In this document: in pieces, positions 36,870-46,324 of the stretch
How positions within the stretch are numbered: the first letter of the stretch is position 1
Layout of the letters: each line of letters begins with the position of its first letter
Origin: Nostoc sp. KVJ3
Lineage (GTDB): Bacteria; Cyanobacteriota; Cyanobacteriia; Cyanobacteriales; Nostocaceae
Reading direction: 5' to 3'
DNA: 64,000 nucleotides
NCBI RefSeq assembly: GCF_026127265.1
Contig: NZ_WWFG01000002.1
Span: 3,381,501-3,445,500 of the forward strand
Notes under the pieces: generated by a model
The model's input: the letters and a program-made list of their open reading frames with translations, nothing else
What the model was told of the DNA's origin: nothing
The model's database searches: none
Made by a program: the position numbers and the translations under genes

Positions 36870-36935
36870 TCTAATACCCTGTAGGCTAAAGGCTATCTTT
36901 AGCTTACTTAAACTATTAATAAAATAAATAAAAAT

Positions 36936-37394
36936 ATGGCAATTTTATCAACGATTAATCCTGTTGCTAACTCTGATTTTACCATCTCATTAACCTTGCT
37001 TCCTAATGTTTATTGGACAACGTTCAGTGGTATCAAGACTACTTACAAACGCCCTACCTATACTGATGGTTTGAGCCAAGTTGAAAGAACTGCTGGTGGT
37101 GGTACAAAGTCTAATGCTAATGTCACCGTCACAAAGCCTTATGACCCTGAATCTGATGATGCTATCAATAGCTTCCTTGCAGACCATGAAGAAGGTGATG
37201 TATTTGATATGAGCATTACTCCTATTAAACGTTCTTCAACTGGTGAAGTACAAGGTCGTGGAACTAAGTCTTGGAAGCTGACTGGCTGTAGGATTGCTAG
37301 CTCAGAATTGATGGCTTCTGTGGACACTGGAGATGGCTCTAAGACTGTTGTGACAAGTCTTGAGTTCTCTTATGAATCTGCTACGTTTGCATAA
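36936..37394 (+). CDS. Tail tube protein
   Basis: A 152-residue strand-rich protein after the sheath gene: NPVANSDFTISLTLLPNVYW, TGCRIASSELMASVDTGDGS and a final FSYESATFA. The KxTGCR...LEFSYE pattern is typical of tail tube proteins. Stacked hexamers of it form the inner tube. Confidence 0.85.
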   Translation: MAILSTINPVANSDFTISLTLLPNVYWTTFSGIKTTYKRPTYTDGLSQVERTAGGGTKSNANVTVTKPYDPESDDAINSFLADHEEGDVFDMSITPIKRSSTGEVQGRGTKSWKLTGCRIASSELMASVDTGDGSKTVVTSLEFSYESATFA

Positions 37395-37410
37395 TAAATA
37401 ATTAAAGATA

Positions 37411-37818
37411 ATGGCTAGAAAATTAGTAATTGAAGAAGTAAAAGAATTAGATAAACTTCAGGCTCCTTTACCTGAAGTAGAGAAGACTGATGAATTTGAA
37501 GCTGTCTATAACCAAGATGAACAGACAGTTGATTTTGAGTTAACTGATGGTACCTCAGTACAAGTTAAATCCCCTAAAGCTAAACAATTTTTACTACTTG
37601 AAGGTTTTCTTAAATCGTCCCCTGAAGAGTATAAAACTAATAGCTTTGCTATTCTGAAGTTAGCCTCTCTTTGTGTTACTAAGTTTGGTAAGAAATCTAA
37701 AGTATCCTTTGAAGAATTATTAGATATTCTAGAGTTAGAAGATATTGAGAGGGTAGCTGCTGCTATTGGTTACTTTCGAGATAAACTTGCTTATTTGGGA
37801 AGCAAAGCTAAGGATTAG
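37411..37818 (+). CDS. Tail assembly chaperone (upstream frame)
   Basis: A 135-residue protein between tube and tape measure (MARKLVIEEVKELDKLQAPL), with SPKAKQFLLLEGFLKSSPEE. This is the standard place of the G protein of the G/GT chaperone pair that coats the tape measure. A second frame overlaps its last 53 bases and continues for 230 more, as in frameshifted GT pairs. Confidence 0.75.
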   Translation: MARKLVIEEVKELDKLQAPLPEVEKTDEFEAVYNQDEQTVDFELTDGTSVQVKSPKAKQFLLLEGFLKSSPEEYKTNSFAILKLASLCVTKFGKKSKVSFEELLDILELEDIERVAAAIGYFRDKLAYLGSKAKD

Positions 37819-38047
37819 TGTTCAAGGGCAACCTTACTTTACAGTTACAGAACTTGATAAATTACTAATGATAGCCTGTGGGGGGCATCTTAGCCCCTCC
37901 TACTTTATGATGCGAGAGATGGAAATATCTGACTGTCTCTATCATCTTTATCTTTATATTGACCAGCAAAATGAAAAAGCTAATAAGCAACAGGAAAGTA
38001 AGTTAGCAGAGTGGGGATTCTCTGAAGACCAAATGGAAATGGTTTAA
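37757..38047 (+). CDS. Tail assembly chaperone, T-like extension (+1/-2 frame)
   Basis: The frame opens after a TAG at 37754-37756, has no convincing start (only a TTG at 37766), and encodes KLRISVQGQPYFTVTELDKL, the Tyr/Met-rich SYFMMREMEISDCLYHLYLY and a charged tail. It must be made as a fusion to the upstream chaperone. The relation is +1 or -2; a -1 shift at the T-TTG-GGA heptamer meets a stop at once. TTT-CGA (37774-37779) is a plausible +1 site, with Phe-tRNA slipping onto TTC. Confidence 0.65.
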   Translation: MLLLVTFEINLLIWEAKLRISVQGQPYFTVTELDKLLMIACGGHLSPSYFMMREMEISDCLYHLYLYIDQQNEKANKQQESKLAEWGFSEDQMEMV

Positions 38048-38053
38048 TAATAA

Positions 38054-40121
38054 ATGGCAACAAATGGCAACAATATTACCGTAACTTTAAATGCCAAGGA
38101 TAATGCTTCTGGGGTATTTAAAGGATTAACAGGACTTATTGAGGGAGCTACCCTTAGAGCAAATCTTTTATCTGAAGCATTGTCAGCAGGTTTATCAAAA
38201 GGTGTATCAGCTTTAACTAGCAAATTTAAAGAAGCGGCTGACATTCAGTTAAATAATATCTCAGCAGCCTCTACTTATGCTGCCTTAACCGGGCGTAACT
38301 TTGCAGATGCTGAAAAGGTATTTAGTAATTTAGATGGTCGTCTTAATAAGATAGCAGCAGCCTTACCTGGCAGTACAGAAGAATATAAAAAACTAGCATT
38401 AGGTATTTATTCAAGATAATCTGATTCCCGCCTTTGTGGATGCCAATGGTGTATTGGATGAGGGAGCTTTTCTTGATGGTTTAACCAACATCACTAGAGG
38501 TTTAGGCTTCTTAGGTGCAGCCTCTAATGTTGCTTCAAAAGATGTCTCCAAGTTTACCGCAAAATTCCTTGGTGGTAGCTCAATAGCTGAGTTAGAAAAA
38601 TTACTATTTGCTGAAGCTAATCCAGCTTTCTTAAGTTTAGTACAAAAGAAATTGTCTGAATCTGCTAAGAAGTTAGAGAACTTAACTGTTAAGGAAAGGA
38701 AGCAAATACTTGAAGCAGTTCAGGGTCAACTTGTTACTGAAGATACTATTAAAGCTGCGGGTAATTCAGTTAGTGGATTACTGGAATCACTTAAGGATAA
38801 ATTATTTAATCCCTCTCAAGGTATTTTTGGTTTACTTAAGGATTTAGATGACAAGACAGAAGGCAACCAATCTGTTCTAAATGCTTTCAATGACACCCTA
38901 AAAGCTTTACTAGGGGATAATGGATTATTTAACACCGTAGGTAGTGTATTAACTAAATTAGGGATTGACCCTAATGGAATATTAAAATACCTTAAAGGGG
39001 CTATTGATAATGTTACTAAGTGGGTTGAAAGTTTAAATGCTACTTTAAGTTTTACTAATTCTTCAAGCGCTAATGCAGAGCAATTAAAATCAAAATTTAG
39101 CTCATTCATCTCTAACTTATTCGAGTTCAGAGGGTTAGGTAAAAGCTTAGGTAATATACTTAATAATGGAATAAGCAATCTTAGAGGTTTAGATTGGGCA
39201 TCAATATTTAGTGGAATTAGTAATCAGCTAACTTCTAAATTTAATGAACTGGTAATCTTCTTTGAAACCATAGACTTCAGAAATATTGCTAAGTTACTTG
39301 GAGATTCTCTAAGTGGATTATTTAAGGGTATAGGTAGTTTTCTTATCTCTACTGATTGGGGAAGTAGATTATCTGAAATAGTTAATAAAGCTTTCAAAGC
39401 ATTAGGTAGTTTAGACTGGGGTAATATTTTTAGTGGCTTAGGGGTAGTCCTAGCTAATGTATTAAACACTGTATTACACTTCTTAGAGAAGATAGATACA
39501 GGAGCTATTTTTGATACAGTAATTAGTATCATTGGTGGAATGTTTACAGGTCTAGGAGTCTTCTTAGCTAACATAGATTGGAATTCTGTTATAGAAGTAT
39601 TCAAGAAAGCATTCACTGCCCCAATAGATATTTTAGGTAAAAAGATAGGTAATGTTATTGATGAGATAACATATTTCCTAGATGGCTTCCTTAATAAATT
39701 AACTGGAAGGGATGACCAATCTACTAAGAACCAAAGAGTAGCAGACATTCAATCTGACCCAACATTAGATAATTTACAGAAAGCGAGAAAAATCAGGGAA
39801 ATAGATAACCCTACTGTAACTTCAAAACTTAATAATTATGCTAACGGACTTAATCTTGGTTCATTAATGTCAGCTATTAGTAGAGAGCAAAAAGCTGCCC
39901 CTGCTGGTGCTAGTATTGTGATAGCTAACTCAACTGAGTCTATCCTTAACAGACAGCAGCAGTCTCAATTAGCTTCTTCTGTGGGTAGAGGTGGGCTAAG
40001 TATTGGTTCAATAGTAATTCATGCTGCTACTAATCCTGAAGAGACGGCTGAGGCAATGATGCAGCATATTGCAGATAAATGGAATAGCTATAGCCAAAAT
40101 AACTTAGCTACCGCTATATAA
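38054..40121 (+). pseudogene. Tail tape measure protein, one-base frameshift
   Basis: The first frame (38054-38419) gives VTLNAKDNASGVFKGLTGLI, a typical tape-measure N terminus, and stops. The second continues from IQDNLIPAFVDANGVLDEG to 40121. Dropping one T from ATTTATT near 38405 joins them as one protein of about 689 residues. Repeated SLDWGNIFSGLG-type units near residues 370-540 are visible, and the C terminus is soluble. Tape-measure length sets tail length. A terminator follows at about 40140-40175. Confidence 0.8.
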
Positions 40122-40140
40122 GCTTCAATTACTATATAAT

Positions 40141-40176
40141 TCTTCCCTCCTTTAACAAAGGGAGGGTTTATTTTTT
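40141..40176 (+). terminator. Intrinsic terminator after the tape measure gene
   Basis: CCCTCCTTT and AAAGGGAGGG form a strong stem with a 4-base loop, followed by TTTATTTTTTT. Confidence 0.85.
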
Positions 40177-40673
40177 TAAATATATGTCAATCAATACTAA
40201 AGTACTTAATGGTCTGCCTAATGCTGAGTATATAACGGATATCTATGCTTATCTTGTAGATGAATTAGGGCAAGTTATATATTCATTTTTATATAACCCA
40301 GAGGAGAAATCATTCAGCAGAAGTGCTAAGTATAACCAAGGGATTACTGCGTTAACTTCTACTCCCTCTCAACAATATGGTTACACTTCTGGGTTGACTT
40401 TACAACTGAGTAACCTACTACTAGAAAGTCATAGTGAGGGCAAAAGTTGTAAACTTCTTCTACAGAGACTTCAAGCCCTAATGGTGGCAGATCCAGCTAA
40501 AGGTAAGTATGCTCCCTCTCCTGTGACTTTTAAATGGGGTAAGGATAGTTTTGGCCCAGCAGTTATAACAGATATCAAATGGACTGAGACAGCTTGGTTA
40601 GGTGGTGAAGTAGCAGAAGCCAGATTAGATTTTACACTATTAGAAATCCCTTCAAATCAACTCCCTACAGGGG

Positions 40674-41064
40674 CAGGGTAAGAGCATCTCAATCAGGCTT
40701 GACACAAGGAATCAGAAGAATCTAAAGTATTGTCAATGAAACAACTGAGAACCTGAATCATATAATTGTTATCCATAGCGGTGCGTTTCATTTTTTGACG
40801 AAGACTACGTTTGTAGGTCTGTTCACGGTTAAGAGCATTGAGAGCGAAGCGTCGTAAAAGAGCAAAATTTTGGGGACTGTGGAAAGAACGAATGCGACAA
40901 GCGTCTTCTGCAAAAGTACAGTCGAGAGTCCAGTGAGCCTCGTTTTCAATGCCCCAGTGTTTTCGGATAGCCCGACCGATAATTTGAGCATCACTGTTTA
41001 AAGAAGTGAGATAAAACTGAACCTCACGAGTAGTTTTATTCCAAAGATGACGAACACGGACAAC
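40674..41064 (-). mobile_element. Truncated ISAs1 end, tandem to copy 2
   Basis: These 391 bp repeat the last 391 bp of the full copy that follows, in the same orientation, and stop at the word ACAAC where the second copy begins. An element therefore inserted into, or recombined with, an earlier copy, and the rest of that copy was lost. Confidence 0.9.
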
Positions 41065-42490
41065 CAGGGTAAGAGCATCTCAATCAGGCTTGACACAAGG
41101 AATCAGAAGAATCTAAAGTATTGTCAATGAAACAACTGAGAACCTGAATCATATAATTGTTATCCATAGCGGTGCGTTTCATTTTTTGACGAAGACTACG
41201 TTTGTAGGTCTGTTCACGGTTAAGAGCATTGAGAGCGAAGCGTCGTAAAAGAGCAAAATTTTGGGGACTGTGGAAAGAACGAATGCGACAAGCGTCTTCT
41301 GCAAAAGTACAGTCGAGAGTCCAGTGAGCCTCGTTTTCAATGCCCCAGTGTTTTCGGATAGCCCGACCGATAATTTGAGCATCACTGTTTAAAGAAGTGA
41401 GATAAAACTGAACCTCACGAGTAGTTTTATTCCAAAGATGACGAACACGGACAACCATAACTAGAGATTGCAAACCTGCCCATAATTTGGGTTGATAAAG
41501 CTCACCGATAGCCGCAATGGGTACAGTCCAAACTTCACGAATTTCCGTGCGATGATGTGCTTTTTCAATCCGTTTGTCATAACTAACATTAATCCCCGAA
41601 AATTGCTCTGCTTGCGCTTTGTCAAACCATTCTTTGACTTGAGAATAGAGCATGGGATGGTTGGCTTTCAGTGCCAGGACATAATCAGCTTTTTTGGCGA
41701 TAATCTGTTTGGCAATTTCGGTTTGTGTTCCCATTGCATCAATGGTGATGATACAGCCAGAGATGTCTAGCATTTCTAACAGTGCTGGAATGGCGGTGAT
41801 TTCATTGGATTTATCTTCTACTTTCACTTGTGCCAACACTAAACTGTGCTCACTCGCCCAGGCACTTATAAGGTGGAGTGCGCTTTGACCTTGATTGCGG
41901 TCATAAGAACCCCTAATTGTCTTTCCATCTATGGGGATAATTTCTCCTCCCATGTTTGTGATTAGGGTTTCTACCCATCTCAAGAAACATCGATTTAATG
42001 CTTCTGGGTCGATCAACTCAAACACTCGTCGAAATGTATCATCTGAGGGAATACCATTTGGTAATGCCAGAAACTCTTCTAACCATGTTTGCTTGCTGAT
42101 GCCATAATTCTCGATGTCTTCCCACCCTTGTGCTCCAGCTATGATTGCTAAAATTGCGATGACTAAGATATCTGTGAATTGATGTTTCTTCGTCCGCTCT
42201 ACTCTCTTGTCTTTGATATCCGAGAAATGCTCAACTAGACTTTGTTGAATACTGCCAATGTCTGCTATTTTTCTTGATTTTGGCTGACAACGAGTATTTT
42301 TGACACTATCAGCAGATTTAGTTTCAAAGCCCTCTGACATCAATTTGGCTCCAGGAGATTTTCAATCGAGTAATTGAATTCATCTCATTGATCTTGCTCG
42401 GTCGTCAAGTCTATTTTTTACACATTCATTAATACTATCTTCTAGAACTTGTCAAGTTTTCTTTATACCAAATTAGATGCGCTTACCCTG
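41065..42490 (-). mobile_element. ISAs1-family insertion sequence, copy 2
   Basis: A 1426-bp element, almost identical to copy 1 at 30733-32158 but inverted. It is bounded by CAGGGTAAG and CTTACCCTG. No target duplication is visible. Confidence 0.92.
41084..42343 (-). CDS. ISAs1-family transposase, copy 2
   Basis: A 419-residue intact transposase, identical to copy 1 except RRFALNALN for RRFVLNALN. The two inverted copies flank the head and tail genes between 32158 and 41065. Homologous recombination between them would invert that segment, but gene order is still canonical. Confidence 0.93.
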   Translation of the reverse strand: MMSEGFETKSADSVKNTRCQPKSRKIADIGSIQQSLVEHFSDIKDKRVERTKKHQFTDILVIAILAIIAGAQGWEDIENYGISKQTWLEEFLALPNGIPSDDTFRRVFELIDPEALNRCFLRWVETLITNMGGEIIPIDGKTIRGSYDRNQGQSALHLISAWASEHSLVLAQVKVEDKSNEITAIPALLEMLDISGCIITIDAMGTQTEIAKQIIAKKADYVLALKANHPMLYSQVKEWFDKAQAEQFSGINVSYDKRIEKAHHRTEIREVWTVPIAAIGELYQPKLWAGLQSLVMVVRVRHLWNKTTREVQFYLTSLNSDAQIIGRAIRKHWGIENEAHWTLDCTFAEDACRIRSFHSPQNFALLRRFALNALNREQTYKRSLRQKMKRTAMDNNYMIQVLSCFIDNTLDSSDSLCQA

Positions 42491-42910
42491 ACTAAGATTG
42501 CTAATGAAGTATTAGGTGATTCAACAGCTTGGCGGGAGTTAGCCACTATGAATGACCTTGATATCTTCAAAGCAATTAAGGTGGGGCAGACTTTAACTAT
42601 TCCTAATCCAGAAGTAGCTGAACGTAAATTTAGATTAGCTGCCTCTACTGAGATATCAAATATTAATAACCAAGTTCAATCTACTATTACTGAAATTACT
42701 CAATCAAGAGAAGCCCAAACTATATTAAATTTATTGGGCACTAGTCAAGAGAATATTCTCAGAGATGTAAATATATCCCTTTCTGGTTTAGCTAAAGGTA
42801 TTGCTCCTACCTCACAAAATGAACTTTTATCTAAATTAAAAAGTTCTAAAGAAGGTACTGCTGATCAACAAAATGTGTGGCAATTAATCTCATGGGTGCT
42901 GCCTTAAATT

Positions 42911-45900
42911 ATGTCTTATATTAATAATCAAAATACTAATTCAGGTCAATATCTCCTAAATCCTTATTTAAGAATTACTATAGGTTCTAAAGGTAGTACT
43001 GAAGCAGAAACATTCACAATTGGCGACGGGAAGCTCATTAAGGCATCTGTAACATTAGGGGAGGGTAAAGCTCAATCAAGTTGTAATTTCACTATCTATG
43101 ACCCTAAGAAGACTCTCGTAGATAAGTTCTTTACATACGTTGAAAGTGCAGGTGGTTTAGACCCAGTAGAAGCTTCTAAATCAGTAAGCTCTACTCCTTC
43201 TGTAACCTCAATTACTAACTCAGCAATTCCTGATGCTAATTCAGGAGTAGGGGTCATTGGTAAAGTATTATTTGAGAAAACTACCGCTAGTATTTTCAAT
43301 GACACCACAGGGTCTAGAGATAACATTCTTTACCCTGATAGAGCCTTTGGATGTGCAATGAGATATAACAACCCTGCTGCTGCTAGACAGTTTGGCTCTC
43401 AGGGTATGTTTACTGACCTCAAGTTTGGCGACAAAGTAAAAGTCACAAATTTAGATAATGGTAAATCTGTTATCTGTGATATCCAAGATTGGGGGCCTCA
43501 TACTACTTTAGGTAATAGAGGTATTGACCTTTTTACTAGAGCATTTAATGAGCTAACAGGTACTAAAGGATTTCAAGCTGCTAATGCTATTGGCTTGCTA
43601 CATAATATTAAAGTTGAATTAGTAGAAAATTCCACGACTACTTCTGCTTCATCAACTAGTAATCAAACTAAAGAACAGACTGCAACTCAACAAAGTAATC
43701 AAGCTAAAACTTCTCAACTATCTTCTATTAAAGTAAATGATTGGCCTACTGCTTTACTACCAGCAACAAAGTCAATTATTGTGGTTCCTGGACATGTAGC
43801 TGACGGAGCTTCAGGTAGTGGCACCAATGGCACTGCAACCTCTTCAGTAACCTACAAAGGTGAGTCTAGAACTCTAGAATTTGTAGTCAATGATAAGTTG
43901 ACTGAGATGTTACTTACTAAGTTACCTCAAGCTGGGTATACAGTGGTGACTGCTCCCACAGTACCTGCTGGTAGAAGTGATGCAACCCGTAGAGCTTACC
44001 AGGATGCTATCAAAACATTAAAGGAACAAACAGGTGCTTATGCTTTTGAGATACATTGTGATGAACCAGCAGGTAGGTCAGGTGTAATTCCAGGTGGTAA
44101 ATATGACCTTAGCGGTAAGTCTCTATCCACAATAGATGTTTCCTTAGCTAATGAATTTGGCTCCTATTCTTTCACTCATAGACAAGCTTTAAGCGCTCCC
44201 AGTAGAGGAATAACTCTATTAGAAGTAACTAACCTTGGGGCTGCTTTAACTTCCATAACCCAAAGTGCTGTTAGTTCTGGTAATTATCAAACTTTAAATG
44301 ATACTTTACTACCTATTGCGCTGAAGATAATTAAAGCTTTTGATAGTGCCACCTCTGGAGTAACCCCTACTTCTAACGTTGCCTCCTCAGTAGCAGCTTC
44401 TCAATCCCCTGCTACTCAAGTTACACCAATTGCTAAGACTCTAGCAGGTGCCCAAATTACAGTTGAGATGGGTTATGGGGGTAAAGCGATCGCAGCTTAT
44501 TCTTTCATTCACACTGGACTTAAGTTTTCCCTATTTGAACCTGATGCTCTTGAGTTTTCTGGAACTGCTGCCACCTGGGTTCTGACTCAGAGAGTTAGGA
44601 ATACTGTTTATACTAATCTGACTTTTAAAAAGATAGCCCAAAAGATTACTTCGAATTATGGAATGAAACTGGAGATGCCTGAAGATGGCCCCTTATATAC
44701 TAGATTCCCTCAAAGAGGACTCACAGATTATGAGGCACTACTAATTGAAGCTAGAAGAATTGGTTATAGAGTTCACTGTGTTGGGCCAACTCTATATATA
44801 GGCCCACGCAAAGGTTTAAAAGCTGACCAGAATGTTTTTATATGCGAATATGGCACAAATATGGGAGGTGTATTTACCGTCTCTCACCAAGCTCAGACTT
44901 CAAGTTCAGGGGGTGCAAGGTCATCTAAACCAGGTGAAACCACTTCAACTGGTGAGCGTAAATTTGAGATTGACCCTGACTCTGGAGCAATGGTTCAAAA
45001 GAAAAAGGAAAATGTTGTTGGCACAGGGGGAGATAATCTACCTTCCACCACAGGGGCTATAAGTCCTATTCCTGCTCCTACAACTACAGGAGCTACTGAT
45101 ACTGCTGATAGTCAGCGAGTAAATAATGAAAGCAGAATTAAGGGCATCTTAGCTCAAACTGAATTCCCTACCACTCCTGAAGTTTTAACACTTGACCCTG
45201 ACACCTTATTTCAAACTAAAGGAGTTAGTAAGTTCCTTGACAGGATGTGGGTAGTTGACTCCATTACTCATACATACTCTGGTGGAAGTTTTGTTAGTAG
45301 AGCCACCTGTTATTCTCCTTTGAAAAACAAATCTACAAGTAGTGATATTCCTTCAGTTAAATCTATTACAAATTCAATCGTTGACACAACAACTGAAAAT
45401 GTTGCTAAAGCTGAGGCTACTGGAAGCCCCTATTTATTAGTGGTCAGAACAGGTAAAAAAGATGAAGTGGGATTAGAACTTCTCAATGTTTTACTTATTG
45501 ACGCACAGGGTAATGTTAAAGGTTCAGTTAATGCCTCAAGTGGTAATGGTAGTAATCAAACCTTTGCTGGGCCAGGTGGGACTACTACTGGTAGTGGTGA
45601 TCCTTGCGAGGAAGGTTTATATAATTTAGGTTCTGAAGTCCCTGGGGCATCTGCTGGAGTCGGGGCAATCTTTATCCCAATGAATCCTACTTTTAGTACA
45701 ACTAGAAGTGCAATAGGATTCCATTTAGATGCTAATAGAAGTACCTCACCAGGTAGTGCAGGTTGTATTGCCCCGCATACTTTAGCGGAGTTTAGTAAAG
45801 CTAGAGGCTGGATTAAAGATAACAACATTACCACCATTAGATGCTATTGGGGGATTAGTCCCACCTTTGGAAATACTATATCTAAAGAAACTAAACCTAC

Positions 45901-46324
45901 ATCAAATACTGCCACAAATTCTACTACAGCCACCTTAAAGAATCAAACTCTTTATGATGCTGCTATTGCTTGTAGAGGATTAGATACTACTGCTGGCCCA
46001 GGTCAAGGTAACGTAGCTTGTGTTTGGGCAGTCAATAGAGTACTTGAAAAAGCTAATATTGCTAATCCTTGGGGTAACTCAGATGCAGTAGCTGTAGTTC
46101 AATCTAGTCTTGATTCTGGTAAAGGTGTAAGGATTAATTCTAGTGAAGCTTCACCAGGGGATATTGCTATTTGGAATGGTTCTAATGGGCAACATATAGG
46201 TATAGTTTTGGGAGACAAAATCATCTCCAACTCATCTACAAAAAGAAAGTTTATTTGGGAATCACCAGCTAGCTTTTATGAAAACTTTTATAAAGTAAAA
46301 ACTATTTACTACAGATTAAGATAA
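42911..46324 (+). CDS. Multi-enzyme tail hub: gpD-like hub with RlpA, amidase, YkuD-like and NlpC/P60-like domains
   Basis: A 1137-residue protein. Residues 1-75 and about 515-640 are the two halves of a late-control-D (gp27-like) hub. Between them: a double-psi barrel of the RlpA type (about 117-240, with GDKVKV, CDIQDWGPHT and the acidic D206), and an Amidase_3-like domain (about 285-475, zinc ligands H295, E318 or E323, H382, catalytic E438 in TLLEVTNL). After a Ser/Thr-rich linker: an L,D-transpeptidase-like HxD...SAGC motif (H938, C952) and an NlpC/P60- or CHAP-like domain (C1037 in GNVACVWAVN, H1095 in NGQHIGIVLG). It probably digests peptidoglycan during injection. Domain calls are motif-based. 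Confidence 0.8.
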   Translation: MSYINNQNTNSGQYLLNPYLRITIGSKGSTEAETFTIGDGKLIKASVTLGEGKAQSSCNFTIYDPKKTLVDKFFTYVESAGGLDPVEASKSVSSTPSVTSITNSAIPDANSGVGVIGKVLFEKTTASIFNDTTGSRDNILYPDRAFGCAMRYNNPAAARQFGSQGMFTDLKFGDKVKVTNLDNGKSVICDIQDWGPHTTLGNRGIDLFTRAFNELTGTKGFQAANAIGLLHNIKVELVENSTTTSASSTSNQTKEQTATQQSNQAKTSQLSSIKVNDWPTALLPATKSIIVVPGHVADGASGSGTNGTATSSVTYKGESRTLEFVVNDKLTEMLLTKLPQAGYTVVTAPTVPAGRSDATRRAYQDAIKTLKEQTGAYAFEIHCDEPAGRSGVIPGGKYDLSGKSLSTIDVSLANEFGSYSFTHRQALSAPSRGITLLEVTNLGAALTSITQSAVSSGNYQTLNDTLLPIALKIIKAFDSATSGVTPTSNVASSVAASQSPATQVTPIAKTLAGAQITVEMGYGGKAIAAYSFIHTGLKFSLFEPDALEFSGTAATWVLTQRVRNTVYTNLTFKKIAQKITSNYGMKLEMPEDGPLYTRFPQRGLTDYEALLIEARRIGYRVHCVGPTLYIGPRKGLKADQNVFICEYGTNMGGVFTVSHQAQTSSSGGARSSKPGETTSTGERKFEIDPDSGAMVQKKKENVVGTGGDNLPSTTGAISPIPAPTTTGATDTADSQRVNNESRIKGILAQTEFPTTPEVLTLDPDTLFQTKGVSKFLDRMWVVDSITHTYSGGSFVSRATCYSPLKNKSTSSDIPSVKSITNSIVDTTTENVAKAEATGSPYLLVVRTGKKDEVGLELLNVLLIDAQGNVKGSVNASSGNGSNQTFAGPGGTTTGSGDPCEEGLYNLGSEVPGASAGVGAIFIPMNPTFSTTRSAIGFHLDANRSTSPGSAGCIAPHTLAEFSKARGWIKDNNITTIRCYWGISPTFGNTISKETKPTSNTATNSTTATLKNQTLYDAAIACRGLDTTAGPGQGNVACVWAVNRVLEKANIANPWGNSDAVAVVQSSLDSGKGVRINSSEASPGDIAIWNGSNGQHIGIVLGDKIISNSSTKRKFIWESPASFYENFYKVKTIYYRLR

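Larger units (their letters stand above)
40184..42907 (+). pseudogene. LysM-type tail/baseplate protein, split by ISAs1 insertion
   Basis: The left piece (40184-40673) is a strand-rich domain (FKWGKDSFGPAVITDIKWTE) like the CIS tube-initiation and tail proteins that precede LysM in myoviruses. The right piece (42491-42907) reads TKIANEVLGDSTAWRELATM followed by VGQTLTIPNPE, a LysM motif. Together they form the gene normally found between tape measure and hub. The apparent TTG start at 42449 of the right piece is supplied by the IS end. The pieces are not in frame after removing the IS sequence. Confidence 0.75.

Noticed and set aside
37784..37800. T-TTG-GGA heptamer as the chaperone -1 slip site.
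   Set aside because: The -1 frame reads AAG CAA AGC TAA and stops; the downstream gene is in the +1/-2 frame.
41492..41888. Plus-strand frames opposite the second ISAs1 transposase.
   Set aside because: They are mirror frames of the transposase gene and repeat exactly at the other copy.
30733..42490. Inversion of the segment between the two ISAs1 copies.
   Set aside because: Gene order from terminase to hub is canonical across both junctions, so the present orientation is the original one.
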